Source of the DNA: Phaseolus vulgaris
Taxonomy: Eukaryota > Streptophyta > Magnoliopsida > Fabales > Fabaceae
Direction of reading: 5' to 3'
DNA: 64,000 nt
Assembly: GCF_000499845.2 (NCBI RefSeq)
Contig: NC_023758.2
Span: 33,578,608 to 33,642,607 of the forward strand
This document shows positions 23,662-35,331 of this stretch, piece after piece (positions within the stretch are counted from its first letter, which is position 1; each line of letters begins with the position of its first letter). Position numbers and translations under genes: made by a program. The notes beneath the pieces are model-generated. The model saw nothing but the letters and a program-made list of their open reading frames with translations. It had not been told where the DNA came from and ran no database searches.

Positions 23662-25338
23662 AAGGTTACCGTTGTGCATTTGAGAATAACATTGAGTAAG
23701 AAGATGAAGAATGAAGAAAGATCAACAATAGAGGTTTGTTTTATTAAATTTCAATTATTATATTCAATTTTCACGTGAAACCATAAGCATTTTGAAAAAT
23801 GTTTAAAACTTGTTTACCTTTAGTAACTGTAGTAAAAGCTTCCTCAAATATATTTTATTATATATCTTATACTATAAATGAGTAATGGTAAGAGTATATT
23901 TTGTCAATAAGCGCTTTTGCTAGAACACACAACTTCCTATAATTTTCTTTTGTGAACTTAAAAACCGAATGAAGGAAAAAGACATATTCACTGAAGTTCC
24001 TATAATTACATTCTTAATATTGAAGAAAATAAAGATAAACATAAAAAAGCAGAAATACTCAAACTTTCTTAAAAATCATTTGAATTTTTAACATAATACT
24101 CTAATACATTACCCTTTGAGGGGTACGAGAACTTTAGTGCACATACTAAATATTTTGTTTACTTCTTGAAACTATAACACTTTTTTTACTCCATTTTTGA
24201 GCATTGTTTCTAATCTCACCTCGTAGATATCACAGCTTTCAAGTTGTAATTTTTTCCAATTTTGGGTCTTGGGGGAAGTTGCAATCCGAGGAGTGAGAGA
24301 GATAAATAATATAGAACAGAAGAAAGTGTCAATGGAAAAATAAAGTTTCAGTAGAACATGTGAATGTGAAATCTGTGGCTTGGACCACTGAATAGATGCT
24401 GAGGTATATGAGAAGGACCACACCACACTCTTCTAGACTTAGTCTGTCTTCATGTCCACTTCATGCTTCATTTCTAATATGAAACTTACAATAAAGATCA
24501 TAGTAGTATTTTTCTTTCTGCATTTTTCTCCAATTGAATAAGCTATTTATGTAAGAGTAGATTTACTCAATTCATATTGTGAGACTGATTAAAATAATAT
24601 TTTATTCAAAACCATTCTTGTAAAAAAATCCATACAGATTTTTGGGTATGCAAAAAGCACCAATTGAAGTACATAATTGATGGCCCTCAAATCTACATTA
24701 TAATCACTTCCTCCTTTTCAATCATTTGCCTTTGGCCACTTTTTTAGCTTGGTTTAAGCCCTTTTCGATTCATAACATATTACCTCATAATTTGGTTAAC
24801 ATTTTCTTGTATGCATCATAAACTAAAATGGGTGTGGTCTGAAAACACAAATTGTGTGCAACATAATGCTAAAAATGAAAAGTGGCCAAATGTGTGGATC
24901 ATTAGGGTGGCGCATGGAAGGATCAAAGGTACAACAACATCTTATGTCTTGGTGTTGTTTTGTAGCCCCAAGACAAATTGTTATATGTTTTTAGGAGTTT
25001 CTTATAATAAAAAACAAGTACATGGGTGGCTTTCGTAGGTTGTGCCTGTGCCTTTCGTGTCACTCCTTTTTAGAAAAAAAGCAAAAGAAAAAGAAAAGGT
25101 GAACCAAAAATCTTTTGTTGGAAAAACAAGATTCCAAACATACGTTCAGATAAAGAGATGAACGTGAATGAATAATCAACATTCAACAAAGTCATCAATC
25201 GATAAAGTTAAAGTTGATTAGTGGGAGAAAGCTGGTTCAAGTTGAGATGCTGAACTGACTCAACTCAAACAAACAGTTAAATTAATCAACCACTTAAAAT
25301 TCTTGTAGCAAAATTATTATTTTCTCTTCCTCACATCG
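23662..25338. other. Intergenic region upstream of the receptor kinase
   Basis: No coding exon recognised. It contains the presumed promoter and 5' leader of the receptor kinase, but no single regulatory motif could be assigned with confidence. Confidence 0.5.
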
Positions 25339-28300
25339 ATGGGTTTACCTTCTCTCCTTCTTGTTTTAACTCCTCTGCTGACATCATTGGCTATTTCCCA
25401 ACCTGAAGGTGAGATGCATCTTTGTGATTCAGTTTCAGTTGAAGGAACCATGGTTCCTGAAACCTCCTTTTTCAATCATCATGTCATGTAATGATATAGA
25501 ACACAGAATCTAACTTCTTCACATGCAGAGTTTGTGAGCATTGATTGTGGGGGATCAAGTAATTACACTGATAACAGCACGGGGTTGGCATGGATCTCAG
25601 ACTCTGGGATCATGGAACTTGGCATTTCAGTGAAAGTGGAAAGTCCAAATGGAAGCATGGTGCAATATCAAAAGAGGAGAGACTTTCCCATAGACACCAA
25701 GAAGTACTGTTACACACTGAGGACAGAGGAGAGAAGAAGATACTTGGTGAGAGCAACGTTTCAGTATGGAAGCTTGGAGAGTGGAGACACGTACCCTCAG
25801 TTTCAGCTCTACTTGGATGCAACCAAGTGGGCTACTGTGTCAATATATGATGCCTCAAGAATATATGTTAAGGAAATGATAATCAGGGCTCCCTCAAATT
25901 CTATTGATGTCTGTATGTGCTGTGCTACTACTGGTTCTCCTTTCATTTCCACTCTTGAGTTGCGACCCTTAAATCTTTCAATGTATGCCACGGATTTTGA
26001 AGACAATTTCTTCTTAGAAGTTGCTGCCAGAATAAATTTTGGTGCTCCAACTGAAGATGCTGTCAGGTATGAAAACTGCCTCATTTTTATTTCCTTTAGT
26101 TTGATTTTGCTTTTTGGCAGATAACTGAAAGAAGACTTTCCAAAATTTTACCTCAGAATAAGCATCAGTATAAGTATACAACCGTGTTGCCTTTTTAAGG
26201 AAAAAGTGCAGCATGGTGGGAAGAAAATTCACTAATGTGATGACATGAGTTTGGTTCAATCGTTTTAAACAAAAGTATTCCTCAGGTACCCGGATGATCC
26301 ATATGATAGAATTTGGGATTCTGATCTCATTAGAAGGCAAAATTATCTTGTTGGGGTAGCCCCAGGCACGGAAAGGATTGCCACTACAAAGAACATAGAT
26401 GTAGAGACAAGAGAATACCCACCTGTTAAAGTAATGCAAACTGCAGTTGTTGGCAGAAAAGGAGTACTCAGCTACAGATTGAACCTGGAAGACTTCCCTG
26501 CCAATGCTCGGGCTTATGCATATTTTGCAGAGATTGAAGATTTGAACAAGAATGAGAGTCGAAAATTCAAATTAAAGCAACCTTATATAGCTGACTATAG
26601 CAATGCAGTGGTCAACATTGCTGAGAATGCCAATGGGAGCTACACTTTATATGAACCAAGTTACATGAATGTTACTCTAGAATTTGTTTTATCATTCTCC
26701 TTTGTTATGACCCCAGATTCCACTCGAGGACCTCTTCTGAATGCTCTGGAAATAAGCAAATATGTAGAGATTGCTGCAAAGACAGACAAACAAGACTGTA
26801 AGTTTTGAGTGGTAGTTTTTGCGAAATTAATTGGCTGATCCTGAGCCAGATAAACTGATTTCTAACCATACTTTCACTTTGCAGCAACCGTTGTAAATGC
26901 ATTTCGGTTATTGTCGTCTGAAAGTTCCAAGACAAATGAAGGTGATCCTTGTGTTCCAACTCCTTGGGAATGGGTGAATTGTAGTACCACCACACCGCCA
27001 AGAATTACAAAAATGTAACATCTCAAATTATTTATGTGGGCAATTTTGTTTCATAGCAAGTGAATTACTGTTCTCTGAAACATTAATACCCGACACATGT
27101 TTTTGAATACTTATGAAATTTGGATTCCATAAAAAAAGTTGGAAAAACAGAATGGGAAATAGTGTTGTATTTTTTGCTATGCTAGACACTTACTGGAAGT
27201 TGAAAACAACTTTTTACTAATCGCAATTGTTTGTATTAGAATTATGTCGAGAAGAAATGTGAAAGGTGAAATCCCACCTGAGCTTAGCAACATGGAAGCA
27301 TTGACAGAGTTGTAAGTACATCGATCTTCAAAATAGAAATGCTTCTAGTTTTTTCTTTAATGAGATTTCTCTTGTGTGTTTTGCTTAGGTGGTTAGATGG
27401 CAACCTTCTTACTGGACCATTACCTGACATGAGTAAACTTATCAATCTAAAGATTGTGTAAGTTCAGTTCATAGTGATGACAAACTTACTAATTTTCATA
27501 AACCCAAAAGCATTCTTTCTGTGTCCTCTATTTTCTTATTTTCCTTTTTCAATTGATGACATGCAGGCATTTAGAGAACAACAAGTTGTCTGGTCGACTA
27601 TCGTCTTACCTTGGTAGTTTGCCAAGCTTACAAGCACTGTATGTAGCACTTATTCCCAAATCTTTCTCATTTCAAAGTTTAGAGCATACTTTTCCTAGTT
27701 AGCCTCGCTTGTCCAACTTCAACTTAACTTCTATGTGCTACCCTCATATGTTTGTGACAGGTTCATACAGAACAACTCATTTAGTGGGGAAATACCAGCT
27801 GGATTAGTGTCTGAAAAAATTATTTTCGAGTAAGTATGCTCAGCAACAGCACAAATTTTTTAACATAATGTAACTGCAGTTGCTTTAAATACTCACTGAT
27901 TTGACTTGACAAAAAAATCAGTATGAACATAATAGAACAAGGATCTTTTCAGCTAGTCTTGTACCAAGATAATAGCTTATTTACTTTCTGTTCCAGCTTT
28001 GAAGGTAATCCTGGACTATACAGAGGGAACAAGAAGCATTTTAAGATGGTAGTGGGAATTTCAATTGGAGTACTAGTGATCCTTTTAATATTATTCTTGG
28101 TAAGTTTGGTGCTATTGCTCAATACACGGAGAAAGGCATCTCAAAAGAAACGTGAGGAAAAAGGTTAGCCATCCAATTTAAATCTAACTATTTTGTATAA
28201 CTTGACTGCAATAAAACTTCTAACAAAGCATTACAACAGGCATTTCTGGACGGACTAATAGTAAACCTTTAACTGGATACTCATTTCTTCGGGGTGGAAG

Positions 28301-30247
28301 TTTAATGGATGAAAATACTACTTGCCATATTACACTGTCAGAGTTGCAAGAAGCTACTGAAAATTTTTCAAAGAAAATTGGAAAAGGAAGCTTTGGATCT
28401 GTTTACTATGGGAAAATGAGAGATGGAAAAGAAATTGCAGTTAAGAGCATGAGTGAATCGTCCTGCCATGGGAACCAGCAATTTGTTACCGAGGTAGAGT
28501 TCAAATTTGTCCCTCAAAATTTTCAAATTTGAATTCTGATTAACTACAAGTTCTGTTGTGAATATTTTTTACCATAAGAAGTTTATACCAACCAAAAAAT
28601 ATTATATCCCATGAATTTCACTAGTATGACATTCTCCAAAAATAAAAACTTAAACACCTCATGCCTACTTCATAAAACATGCATTTCTTATATAGTTACA
28701 TGTGCAGTTATTTGATTATAGAATCACAAATGCAGGTGGCCCTCTTGTCCAGAATTCATCACAGAAATTTGGTTCCCTTGATAGGATATTGTGAAGAAGA
28801 ATGTCAGCATATTCTGGTGTACGAGTATATGCACAATGGCACTTTACGGGATCACATTCATGGTTTATTGACTAACCTCGCAACCTCGTATGCATTTATT
28901 TACTTAATAGTAAATTTTGTGTCATGACACATCTTTCAAATCTTACGACAGATAGTTCCAAGAAGAAGAACTTAGACTGGTTAGCTCGTCTTCGTATTGC
29001 AGAAGATGCAGCTAAAGGTTGCTCAACAACTACCTTCATGGTCCTTAAGTAATTTTAGTATGGTTTAACATGCTTGTTAGTTCTTATCAGTAACTGTAAT
29101 ATTTTTTTTTGTTGATTTTGCTCAGAATTTTAGAAGTTTAGAAAATGATTTCTATCCTCTAGTATAATAGGACACACATTTAGTCATGTCACCTTCATGC
29201 GAAAACATGACATACAACTAGATTATCACATCATATGTCATTTTAAGGTGGTTCCTGACATATATACTAGTATTTTTCTTCGAAGTTAAAAGAGTTGAGT
29301 ATGAAATTTGAATTCTACAGGTCTTGAATACTTACACACAGGATGCAATCCTAGCATCATTCACCGTGATATAAAGACAGGGAACATTCTCCTGGACATA
29401 AATATGAAAGCAAAAGTATCAGACTTTGGACTCTCTCGATTAGCTGAAGAAGATTTAACCCATATATCAAGCATTGCACGAGGAACTGTAGGCTACTTGG
29501 ATCCTGAGTAAGTAATGGGTCTCATGCATGTTTGTGTTTTCCCAACAATGTGTTGAATTCAGTTTGTGTTTATTCTCTACAATTTCAGGTACTATGCAAG
29601 TCAGCAATTGACAGAAAAGAGTGACGTATACAGTTTTGGAGTTGTTCTGCTGGAACTGATATCTGGAAAAAAACCTGTGTCAGCTGAAGATTACGGTGCT
29701 GAAATGAACATTGTTCATTGGGTATGTGTGTCATCTGAAGATTAGGCTTACTCATACCATGACCTTAAGTTACTAATATTCATTAATAAAAATATCATGA
29801 AACATAGTTTTTTATAAATGGAATTTTTAAACTCTTATAAAGTTGTGCTTCTCAAAGATGTTGCAGACTTGGATGAAAAATCAGCATTGAGTTTAATTTT
29901 TGCAGGCTAGATCTTTAACTCGTAAAGGAGATGCAATGAGCATCATTGACCCTTCTCTGAATGGGAATGCTAAAACTGAGTCCATTTGGAGGGTGGTAGA
30001 AATTGCCATGCAATGTGTGGAACACCATGGTGCCTCAAGGCCAAAGATGCAAGAAATCATTTTGGCCATACAAGATGCTCTAAAGATAGAAAAAGGAACA
30101 GAAAATAAGCTAAAATCACCATCTTCATCATCATTTTCAGGTAGCAGCAGTTCAAAGCCACACTCTTCACGCAAAACTTTACTCACAAGCTTTCTTGAAA
30201 TTGAGAGCCCTGACGTGTCAAATGGTTGCCTCCCATCAGCAAGATAA
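25339..30247 (+). CDS. Malectin-like / LRR receptor-like serine/threonine kinase (LRR-I type, At1g67720/At2g37050-like)
   Basis: Fifteen exons: 25339-25408, 25529-26066, 26286-26797, 26885-27014, 27240-27311, 27389-27457, 27567-27638, 27761-27829, 27997-28163, 28240-28493, 28736-28862, 28952-29017, 29321-29507, 29589-29721 and 29906-30247. They total 2808 nt (935 aa) with all phases consistent. Residues 1-21 form a signal peptide ([18 protein letters not shown]). A malectin-like ectodomain (about 25-375, [14 protein letters not shown]) follows, then leucine-rich repeats, each in its own 69-72-nt exon. A transmembrane helix lies at about 529-551 and the kinase at about 613-880. The kinase keeps its glycine loop ([11 protein letters not shown]), the AVK lysine, [14 protein letters not shown] and [10 protein letters not shown], so it should be catalytically active. 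The tail is Ser-rich. The protein is predicted at the plasma membrane as a surface receptor; its ligand cannot be told from sequence. Length and exon pattern match the family (about 930 aa). Exon 4 carries the hinge WEWVNC typical of the group. Confidence 0.95.
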
Positions 30248-32588
30248 ATTATATCTACCTTACTTACATTCCATTTTGTTTGTATATTTACTTCTTTTAA
30301 CCAACCCTACTATACACCAGGAACAGTGTGACACTAACTAGTCACAGCATTCCCATTTTTGCTTTGCAACCAATGAAATTGTAATCTTCTTAATGATGAC
30401 CATCACAATATGATTTACTGTGAATGCTATTTTCCAGAACATAAACAAAACATGGAAAACTAACTTTTTTCCACATTTCTTGAAAATGACGAATATTTAT
30501 ATCTTCTTTTATGTATATATATTATCGTACATATAAACCTAATTTTGTCTTTGGTGAGGTTTATGATAAAAAAATAATGAATTGACAATATGAAATCAAA
30601 TAAGTTAAAAGTAGAATATGAGTAAATATAGAATGTTATTGGCATATAACTGGTGAACATTGGTTTGCCAACCTAACTGAGACGTTAAGGTTTATAGTAA
30701 TGCCCTTTATAAAATGTTATTAAAATAATGACATAATACAAAATTAGTATCTTAATTATTTATCCTCAAATATGCTATAAAAAAGTGATGTGATGACAAC
30801 TAAGATTAAGGAATAATTTAAAACATTTTTCGTTAAGTTTAATTTAATTTGGTGTGAATAAATTATCTGAATGTTTTTAACTGAAATTGTGTAATTTATT
30901 TTTAATAGATTGGATTTTTATTCATTTGGAAGGAAATGTTAAAAAGAAAAATATTGGAATGTTTTGACAACAATTTTATTACTATGATAAAATTTTGTCA
31001 AGGTAATGGTGACTACTTTCATAATGATGACAATGTTTGTTACAACAGTGATTGTTTTTGGAACACTTCTGGTTGGATACTATAATTAAATATATAATTT
31101 TCATTTTTTTTGGAGTAATTTGGAATGGAACAAACAAACTTTCGACTTGATTATTGAAATATGTTGGGTAAATAGATGTATATAAGTGTTGGTTAAAAGT
31201 GATTTTGTAAGATGAGTTGAAGCAGACACAACTGAGTGTCTCTTGTTTTCTATAGTAGGTTGGGATGTGTATATTATGAATTGTTCAATTGTGAAAGAAT
31301 GTTTGTAAGTCTCTTGATATGGTTGATTTGATGTGTTTGTAGTTTGGAATGTAGACTCGAATGAGGGATTGTGTTATGTTTAGCACTTGACCAACCAGAC
31401 AAGTTCAACTAGGTAAACTATTGTTGGAAGTACAAACAAGTATTCTTTACTCGTAACTCAACTCAAACATTCTTTCAACAAGCAACTCCTAACTCAACCA
31501 TGATATTCTTTCAACAAGCGCCTCTTAGCTCAACAAGTATTCTTTGAACAAGTCATTCTTGGCTCATAACAAGTATTCTTTGAACAAATCACTCTTTATT
31601 GACTAAAGTGGATGTATTTGGTGTTCTCAAAGCTCAACCTTGAAATCTACAAAGTTGTGGATGTGTGTGTCTGTTTAGGTAGATTTTGTTGTATATTTAT
31701 CACTATGCATAAAGGTTCAAAACATATCCAAGAAAACGTTTCTAAAACCTGTTATGTTTTAAAATCAAGTTATTCAGGTTTTTAATCAATTAAATCCATT
31801 TAAACCGGAGTCATGTGACTTTAGTAAAGCATTTTAACAGATTAATTTATCGTATCAACTGAGTAAAAATACTAAAATCTTTTAAACGATATAAAAGTCA
31901 AATATTTTTATACTTGACCTTAAGACTTTAATATTAAATGTTTTTGTCTTTTCTATTTAACGAAATCAACTAATTATTTTAGTAAATAAACCGAGTGGTT
32001 TAAGTTGATTTCTTTTGTTAAATAAAAACAGTCAAATATTTCGGAAAATCAATTAAATGTTTTTAATATATTTATGTTATGTTTACCAGTCTGATTTTAA
32101 CTAACACAACTATTTTCGTTAATTGGAAAAAAATGGCAATCATTAAAACCTATATAAAGGTGTTTACTGATCATTTTAAAGGTAACGAATTTCTTAAGAA
32201 AACAGATTGCAAAAAGAGTCTTTGAGTTTTTGGAGATTATTTTTTCATCTTGGATCCTTCTGATACGTGAAGAAGCTTTTCCTAAATTTGTAATTCTCTG
32301 CTTTAATATTTTGTAAAAGATTAAGGTGCTTTCGTTTCATACTTTCTTGTATTCTATTTTTAGGAAGATCCGAATAGGATTTTTGGTTTTTCTGTTGTGT
32401 TTGTGAGAGTTTTTTTTTTTTTCTTGAAGGGTTCAAGGAACTAAGCTCTTTTGTGTAGTTCTTGTGTAATCTTTGATTATGTGTTTAGTGAAACCTCACT
32501 GGGAACTGGATGTAGCTCTTGGTTAAGAGTGAACTAGTATAAATTTCTTGTATGATTCTCTCTATCTCTATCCTTGTACTGTACTATT
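30248..32588. other. Intergenic, downstream of the receptor kinase
   Basis: No gene recognised. It includes the likely 3' UTR of the kinase, a degenerate tandem array at 31420-31605 and low-complexity A/T sequence. Confidence 0.5.
31420..31605. repeat. Degenerate tandem repeat, unit about 30-45 bp
   Basis: The phrase AACAAGTATTCTTT, or close variants (TTCTTTCAACAAG, TTCTTTGAACAA), followed by AACTC/GGCTCA-like sequence recurs about five times. Spacing and sequence are irregular. Confidence 0.6.
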
Positions 32589-34414
32589 TTTTTTATTTTT
32601 TGTTTTGATCAGCAATAACAAAAATATATAAATACGAACCACTTCAGGGGTGGATCAACCCTTATACATACAAAGTCCAACATCTACCAATACCCACCAG
32701 AGCAAGGACCACATACACTGCCCATACTAACAACCCAAAATACATCAAACAAACAGTCACATACATTCATGAGGTTCCAAACACCAGTTGGAAAAAGGAA
32801 CCGGAGCAGATCAGGATTTTGCAGAAATTCAAGACCAAACCTTTACTTGCATCAAGGTACAAACTTCAGACGCGTCGGCCACACCTCTATTAAAATTAAT
32901 AGAATTTCTGTGAAGCCAGATTTCCCCCACCACCCCATCCCAAATTGTACTCCACACATCGTTAATTGAATCCGAGCACGAGTTCATCCTGAATTGAGCA
33001 AAGTTTGTCCAAGGATCATTGTGGTACACGAACGACACTCCCAACCACCTAAAACAAAAATCCCAGACCCTCCAGGCAAAACTGCATTAAAAAAACAGGT
33101 GACAGTGAGATTTTTCCTCCTTCCCACACAAACAACAAATAGAACTTTCAACCAACACCCCACGCCTTTCCAAATTGACCCTAGTAGCGATCTTGTTCTC
33201 CAACACCCTCCAAGCAGTAAATAAGGTTGAAGGTACTGCTTTACAACTCCATAACTTACTGCAACCTGGAGAGAAATCCGCTTCACAATCCCTCCTAACC
33301 AGAGAATAAGCAGAATTAACTGAGAACATATGATGGCCCCCTCCCTTCCACTCCCACCTATCCACCTCTCCCAAACCCAACCTCACCTCCACACACACCG
33401 TCAGACCAAGCCCCCATCTCAGCCACCCTGACAAATTTGTTTGAGGAAATAGAAAACAATCTTGGAAATACTCTCTTCAACTCACCACATCTAAGCCACC
33501 TGTCCTCCTAGAACGAAATATTCTTTCCATCGCTGACAAACCACTTGAACCCATCTTCAAAACTACTACCCCACCTCTCTGAAGCCCAAACCTCTTTCAA
33601 ATCTTTCCACCAAAGAGAGTTTCTGCTACTTTTACCTTCCTCTCTCAAACTTCTCCAACCACCATACTTAGAGACGAGAATCTCCTTCCAAAGGCCACCC
33701 TTATCCAAACCCAACCTCCAGATCCACTTTCCTAACAAAGCCAGGTTAAAAAGCTTTAAATTGATGATGCCAAGACCCCCAAGATCGCGAGGTTTACACA
33801 CCTTTTCCAAGAAACCCAAGCAATCTTCCTCCCTTCAGCGCCCCATCCCCAAAGAAAGTTCCTTTGAATCCTTACCAGCTTGTTAACCACCCCAGAAGGC
33901 AGTTTAAATAAGGACATAAAAAAAAGCGGAATAGAGGAAAGAACATACTTGATCAAACAGATCCTCCTTGCCAACGATAAGCACTTTCCTTTCCACTTGC
34001 TAAGCCTAGCCTGTACTTTCTCAACTACCCCATTCCAAAACACCCTACGTTTATGACTCCCGCCAATAGGCAAACCCAAATAAACAAAAGGGGAAGTCAT
34101 CATATCACAATTAAGAATGGCTGCAAAACTCCGAAGCAACAGATGACTCACCCCCGTTCCGCCAATCTTGTTTTTCAAAAAGTTAACCCTAAGTCCAGAG
34201 GAAAGCTCAAAGCATTGTAGAATCTCTTTAATGTTAAAAATGTTTTGTGTTAGCTTCACAAAAAAACTAGGTATCATCTGCATACTGTAACATACTAACC
34301 TTCACTTTATCTCTGCCTACCTCCACGCTGTCAATCAAATTCTTTTCTTCTGCCATCCTTGACACCCCAGCCAGCCCTTCTGCCACGATAAGAAAGAGAA
34401 ACAGAGCAAGTGGA
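32589..34414 (-). pseudogene. 5'-truncated L1-type LINE (RT C-terminus and zf-RVT region)
   Basis: Read on the minus strand from 34414: an RT fragment starts inside the palm (LFLIVAEGLAG) and reaches the catalytic YADD near 34280. There it breaks frame and continues with VYLGLPIGGSH, LSKWKGKCLSLARRICLIK, the GGLGI block and a zf-RVT-like domain near 33090-33300 (CCLCGKEEKSHCHLFF). Stops and shifts separate these blocks. The 3' end carries CACCCCTGAAGTGG, then TTGCTGATC and an A-rich tail (T-runs at 32586-32602). TGTACTATT flanks both ends (32580-32588 and 34415-34423), as expected for a target-site duplication. The element is a typical dead-on-arrival insertion lacking ORF1 and the endonuclease. 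Confidence 0.9.
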
Positions 34415-34838
34415 TGTACTATTATTTTTTAGTTTCTAATTAATAATTCAATCAGTTAAAATAAACATAACAAATGGTTTATATTCTGATTTTATGTTTG
34501 CTTCTCTTTTTACAATCGATTGAACAATGATTTCAGTTGGTTGAATTTTATGAAATTTTCAATCTGACTTAAACATTTGCGAAAATCTCTTGAAAACAAT
34601 TCATCCCCTCTTGTTTTTAAGCCACATATTCTAACACTCTTAGCTCAAGACAATTTTTTTATCAATAGATCACAGGGTTTGCTTAATAAAGAGGATTTGT
34701 GTTTTTCAACGTTTACAAGGTAAGCTCTCTTTTTGTGGTTTTCTAAATGAACACAAATTTTGTTCTTACAAGGCTATTTAGGGGAAAAAAACATTTTAGC
34801 AGCGTTTTGACACTTTTGCAATATCTCTATTCTTCTCT

Positions 34839-35331
34839 GATGGCTTTATATAGGCATGGAAGAAAAAAGTAGTTGTAAATCATTTTCTGGCTATTGAGTC
34901 AGCTTCAAACTCACTTAAGTGTCTTTTTTGTGTCTGATGAACTTTATAGTGGAAAAATGCATTAAATGTACTTCTCTTCTTTAAGCAACATCCCGATAAT
35001 TATTCTTGTCTTTGAGCTACACCCATAGGAGAATACTCCACGATTGGAAAATCGTGGCCAAACCATTTCCTAAAGTTTAGGCCACGATTTTTACGCTTTA
35101 GGTCACAATTTTATGTTGTTGCGTAAAATGATATTTGTTATAATGATCTCTCTTCTTCTTCTTAGATGGATTTATATAGGAATGGAAGAAAAGAGTAGTT
35201 ACAAATTCTTTTCTGACCAGCTTCAAACTCACTTGTGTGTCTTCCTTGCACTTGATGAGCTTTGTAGTGGAATATGCATTAAATGTCTTTTTCAAGCAAC
35301 ATTTCCATAACTAGTTATTCTTATTAGGTCT
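34839..35331. repeat. Direct duplication of a ~170-bp block, with hairpins between the copies
   Basis: Copy 1 (34839-35012) and copy 2 (35165-35331) share GATGG(C/A)TTTATATAGG, AGCTTCAAACTCACTT and GCATTAAATGT in the same order. Between them, CCACGATT-GGAA-AATCGTGG (35038-35057) forms a perfect 8-bp hairpin. AATCGTGGCC (35050-35059) also pairs with GGCCACGATT (35080-35089). No coding capacity is apparent. It could be a remnant of a repeat element with terminal direct repeats. Confidence 0.7.
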
